Assembly: GCF_947172395.1 (NCBI RefSeq)
Contig: NC_069110.1
Coordinates: 5,270,001 to 5,334,000, forward strand
Reading direction: 5' to 3'
From: Bicyclus anynana
Lineage: Eukaryota; Arthropoda; Insecta; Lepidoptera; Nymphalidae
DNA length: 64,000 bases
In this document: piece after piece, positions 52,301 to 58,300 of the stretch
Layout of the letters: the number at the start of each line of letters is the position of its first letter
Numbering within the stretch: the first letter of the stretch is position 1
The notes under the pieces: generated by a model
The model's database searches: none
Seen by the model: the letters and a program-made list of their open reading frames with translations, nothing else
Told to the model about the DNA's origin: nothing
Position numbers and translations under genes: made by a program

Positions 52301-55300
52301 AGAAAGCTACAGTATGAGCAAGTAACATGGGCTTTATTTTATCTCTGTATTCCCACGGGCCGGAAACTATGCAGCTGAAATCGCGGGAATTCTATCTGCT
52401 TTTTCTTTAGACTATTCTTGAAATACATGCATTGCGAATTTACGTCTTGCGTCTATAAATAGACACTTATGTTATAGTTAATTAATAGATTACACAAGCT
52501 ATAAACGCGCTAGATAGATAATAAAATGTAGAAAAGACTTGGCGTTGGAAAAGTTAGCAACATAAGTTGATGGTTAATATTGCACGTTGCTTACGTTGCA
52601 CGTATTTATTGCAGGGCAATATTCAGGCACAGGGACAGTTTATGTTTCAAGAGCCGCTGGTCGTGTCTGATGCCAACTGCTCCAGTGACAAGGGGAAAGA
52701 GCTCCACGTGTTCCTGTTCCAACAGTGCGTGATCTTTGCCGAGGCTGTCGGCAAAAAGACTCAATTTACCAGCCCGACCTACAACTATAAGGCCCACGTA
52801 CTGGTATGTTTGATTTTGTTGGACATTTTAATCAGCTTCTTTCAGCGTGTATTTTCCATGTGGAACAAGGCACTACAATACTAGTTTTTAAAGAGAGTCC
52901 CGAAGGGACGTTGGTTCTCTTTCTGTATTACTATAGGCTTCATAATAGAATAAAAGCTGCTTGAGCTCATACCTCTGCCATCTTTCTCTGGTCGCACCTT
53001 ACGGTGTGGACACAGATTTCATCCTCACCACCTGGATGCTGGTTCCGTAATCCATTTAACGGAGACTACGCATTATGTGGAACCAGCTTCCATCTACAGT
53101 ATTTGTTCTCACATAGCTACATTTTGGGGTTATTCAAAGGAAGGGTTACCAAATTCCAAATAATGCCGGCAACGCACTGGTGTCATGTAACATATCTGGT
53201 TTTGCATTGAAAATGTGGAATTAAATTAAAAAATAGATTATTTTCAGCAGTCGGGTCGGCTCAACATGCTCTTATTTGGGGCACAAGAATCAAATTACTT
53301 CAGAAAGACAAAATCCTCATAGACTTTTTTAGATAAGTAGTACCGGATTCCTATTGGCTAAAAACTCCTTCGGCCCTCAAGGTGTTTTTACGCTTGGTTG
53401 GTTGACCAGGCCAGTTGAAGCTCACCGCCCTGTTTCACCCTGCTCTACCCTTTTCGTCCTTGTATTTGCACTTTATTATGCCATATCTCCTTCGTCTCCA
53501 GAATTATGGTACTTAAATTCCCCACTTCAATCTGGATCTGAAACTGTACATTCACTGCATCTCTCTCTTTGCAATTCTTACTCGTTTAATATCAGAAGAA
53601 TAGAGAATTGTCTCTACATCATCTATCTCTGTGCAGTACATGTATTCTGCAGAGCTTATTATGTTTACGGATTAAGCTACTGCATAGATACTGCATGCCC
53701 TGTGCAACACTGTACTGTTATTGAGAAATGTTCGCAAAAAGATAAACCTAATTTGATGGGATCCTAACCCAGGGTATTCTGATCCAACAGATTAAAGAAC
53801 TAAGAGGCTCTTTGTCCTTAAAGCCAACCAAATACCAAGTAAATATATTAAGTAAATAAGTCCCGAAACCGAAAACGTTCTTTACTGCTTCAGATCAATA
53901 AAATGGAACTGGAAGAAGTGGAGGGCACTAATATGTTCATAATCCACACCGTCGATACTACTAAGCCGTCTAAGAGGCAGTCGTTCCTCTGCCGCGCCCC
54001 TGAGGTGCGTCGCAAGCACTGGATCCAGACTCTGTCAACTATACTGAAGTCGCAGCAAGAGTTTGGCGCATTCCTGGAGAACCCCAGCCTCATTAAACAC
54101 CGTGAGGTCAACGCCACTGCGTAAGTAACCAAACAGTTTCTACTGACAACGCTTCTACTTAACTGCGTACAAATCGGTCCAACTGTAAAAAAAATTGCTA
54201 CCGTAAAAGCTTTTCAGACGTTTACTGTTATAAAAATTAATACTGAAACAATAAAGGTCCTACAAAATCAACAACGAAATCAACAAAATAAGCAACTAAT
54301 TTTATATTCCTCTGTGTGTAATATGTTGTCTGAACCATTTATACAATCAAAATAAATTCATGTTTCAAATTTAATGTTGAGTTTCGGAAGGAAAATATAA
54401 TACAATTTGTAATTGAACATGTCGTTGAAATGGTCAAATGCCAGCACTTGTTAGCACGATTTGTACGCCTTATTGCGTTTATTATAATTTCGACAACCAA
54501 GTTTCATATCTCATAACGAAATTTATTTAATATTTATCTTTATGGCATAGATGGTCCAAAACTCACCAGTTGAAATGAAAAAAACAAGAGACCTAATTAT
54601 GTAAATGTAATAAAATTATCTTACAATTTTTATTTTGAAAAATAGAAACAGAAATCTAGGAGACCGGAGTTTTTAAATTATTTTAATTTTTACATTCTAG
54701 GTAATTATTTTGTGAGATATTCTGGTACTCAGTACGCATTAACTGCGCTATCTAGGGTCAATCCAATTTATTGTTAAAATCAACCCAATTTGAAATTTTC
54801 ATCGTAACACATTAACACATTTTCTGGAGCAAACAATGTTCATTTTCTTAATTGACTTATATATAGTTTAAACTTCTTTACTTTACCAAGAAGTTATTTT
54901 TTCTTAAGCAATTAGGGTATATAATATTTTCTGGATTAGCTCGTTAGGTCTAAGATGCGCGCCATGAGAAACAAAGATAATTTTGTCTATAAATCATTAT
55001 CTCTTTCATCTCGTCACGTTAACTACATAAAGCTATATCGATTTATGTATTTATGTTTTCAAATTATGAAACTTGTTTGTCGTGTTAAGTAATTAAACGT
55101 TATAAAATGCTTTTAATTATATTATTAAACCAATCAGACTGCTAAACGGAAGCTAGTTTTTTTCTTCAATAACCTGATATGCATATATTTAATTAATCTT
55201 GATAACCGAAAAGGCCGTCGGAAAAAAAAACAAGATATCGTTTTAGCGTATGCCTTGCTTACTAATAACTTATAAAGCTTTTTAGTAACATACAAAGGAG

Positions 55301-58300
55301 ATTTTTACATACAAATATGTTAACTCTATCAAATAACCTGTGCTCGTTTAATAAGGCAATGGCTATTATTATAGCTTTGCCATAAAACAGCACATCATAT
55401 AGATTATTATCATTACTACAATTATACTCTATTCGTATATCGTGTGTAAATAATGGGCTACAGACTCAGATCAATTATAGAAGGACCTGTATCACACTCA
55501 TAGTCACAAACAAAATTGTCTGTCACTATCTGAGGAAAACGAGCTTAGATTTGGTATATATCTTACACTAAACTAGAAGTTTTTGCCCGTTTTTTACACA
55601 ATTCAATTACACAGAAAGGTATTTTTACGGAGCTCTTTAACCGACGAACATGATTACAACTATTTAACATCGATACTATAGAGACAATTTTTATAATCGC
55701 ATTAGATCGTTGATCATATACTTTGACAGAAAAGTAACGTCAAGCGAGGCAGGTCCTATACAATAATTGGTCTGAGGCTACAGAAGACGTCGTTCTTCTA
55801 AGACCTAAAAATCTAAGCCTTAGAAAAATGGCTTCATGAAAAATTATAATTGTGGTGAAGGGGACTATGATTTTGATATGTAAATGAAATATACGGTAGA
55901 ACCCATTATTAACATAGAGTATACAAAAAACTATGGTCATCGATATCAACATTCAATTATGTCAAAATAATGAGATTTTCAAATTTATAAGATTAGTTCA
56001 ATAAATAAAGCGAATTGACGTAACATGTTACACATTATGGTTTATTGAACTAAACTCTCTGATATTGGACTCCTAATTCGATTTCCTATGAGATTTTATA
56101 CGTACTCGTATAAAAGATGGTGGTCCATTCTAGACCAAATGTTAAAATTCAAAAATAAACAGAAATATTATTCAAAATAAAAGAATTGAATAAATTTAAC
56201 TATTGTTCTTGCGCTGTAGCATAGTGCAGGTGACAGTTGCCTGTATGTTGTTCATCAAACTATTATCGTGAATCGCGGCAAATTTTTAAGAGTGAAACGA
56301 TCTCCGAACCATGCTACTGCGCATGACCTTTAAATAACATGTAAAAACATGAATTATACCATTTTCCTCCCTTTGGCTATTTACATTAAGGGTTATATTC
56401 AAAAATCCTTTCTTTAAACCTAAATGTTATATTTTAAAACTATCATAGATTTTTATGTTTAGGTTGTTTTTTGTTGTTAATATCGGTGACTATAGATGCG
56501 TATTATAGTTATGTGCATGTTATTATATTATCGTACCATATCTTTAATCATAATAAATATTTTTTATAGCAAACAATAAGGAGCTTTTCCGCAAGCGCAC
56601 ACTTCGACGAAAATCCGTCGTTTACTTAATATTATAATATGTAACCACCTATTTCAAAAGTTTTATCGCAATAATTATACTGCCAATCATTTTAATATTA
56701 TATTAATAGATAACCATATGTAACCACCTTAACGGACACTATAAGTATATTACACAATGAATATCATAAATTCATGTCCGAATGATGAAAACCTATCAAT
56801 CAAATTAGATTATGGTAACACAATCTAAACGAAAACTTGTGTCGCAATAATATACTGCCATTCGTTTGTAGTGAAATTATTATATAAAAAAACCACGTAG
56901 TTTATCTTTAGTGTTTAAGTACTCTTTGGAATTGATCAGTAGCTATATAGTGATATAATCAATAATTAAATCGCTTTACATCTGTTATTGGATGTAACTG
57001 AGAGAGACCAGAGTTGTTCTTCGTTATGCAGCCTTCTGTGATAACTTTTGGAATGTATTCGTGGTCACATCTGCGCACCACGACATGGAAGATATTGCCA
57101 AGATCCCCGATCTGACATTAAGCTTACTCGTATTTTCACAAAGATGAAACCTTAGGTTTTCAGTAGCGTCTCATGTGCTTTGAATACCTGCGCCTTTGTA
57201 GAGACTTCCTCTGTGACACCAGATGACAAAGGTAACTAAAAAGGGTTACGTATTACGTAGATTAAATTCACATGGTCGATTTTTATATATATATATTGAA
57301 GAATATAATTCTGAAACAGTACCAAAGACTTTACTTTACTTAGTGTTTAGACAATTTAAAGCCCCACTAAAAATAACCCTTACCGCAGATGTTACGCGAT
57401 TACTCGATGACGACTAAATCACACATTTACAGAAGGAATATATAACTCCGTAAGCCGGATCTCGTATTAAATGTAGTAAAAAGAAATTAAAAATAAATTG
57501 TTTCGGAGTTCCTTCTCTACAAAGTGAGGATGACTTTTTTATAGTCTATCCCATGGTGTGGGGTATCTTTATCGGTATTTTTTAACATTACATAAGTGGT
57601 TAAAGTGCTAACCTAATTTACGGAACCCTACACTGCGCGTGGCCCGACACGCACTTTTCCGGTTGTTTTGGTTACCTTTCTCACCTGGTACTAGCCAAGG
57701 TCTATAGCCTGGTACTAGCAAAGCTCTTAATTCTCTGCGTGTGTGAGTCAATCCGCAATGGGCCAGCGAGGCGGACTATTGGCCTAAGCCCTCTCATTCT
57801 GAGAGGAGACTCGAGCTCAGCAGTGAGCCGAATATGGGTTGATAACGACTAGCCAAGGTATCTCAAAGCAATTCTACACAAAGACGCAGGTTTTCAAAGC
57901 ACATGGCACTACTGAAAACCGGGTTTCATCTTAGTGAAAATAAACTGTGTCAGATCGCTCTGGGAACTTACTCTAATAATATACTCGGTACATACGTCAT
58001 TAACTTAATTGCAGTAAGCATATCAATACTTATTCAGACAACCGGACAAGTTACTTGTGGAGTAACGCAAATCCTGAGAATACGCAGACATGACCACGTG
58101 GCTCTTTACTGGCCAACGATAAAGCCGACGCGCGTCTGTAATGTGTGATCGTATGACTACTTACTTACTCATTGAATATAGATACGAAAAAGCTAGATGA
58201 AAAAGTTTCAATGCATTAGCATGCTCTACTTTCCCATTTTAATGGAGAAATTTCACAATCACGTTTTCGCCTTGTTATTTCCGATGTAGTGTTGTGATAG

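Noticed and set aside
53354..53767. 137-residue gene in the PH-domain intron
   Set aside because: No recognisable similarity, no splice signals, and it is next to LINE-tail-like sequence.
46239..54120. Puratrophin/PLEKHG4-type RhoGEF instead of Trio
   Set aside because: The NKPxSEyIVSE, LGHKLQ and NNMMEVGRLKGF stretches fit the Trio/Kalirin second DH and not the PLEKHG4 pattern.
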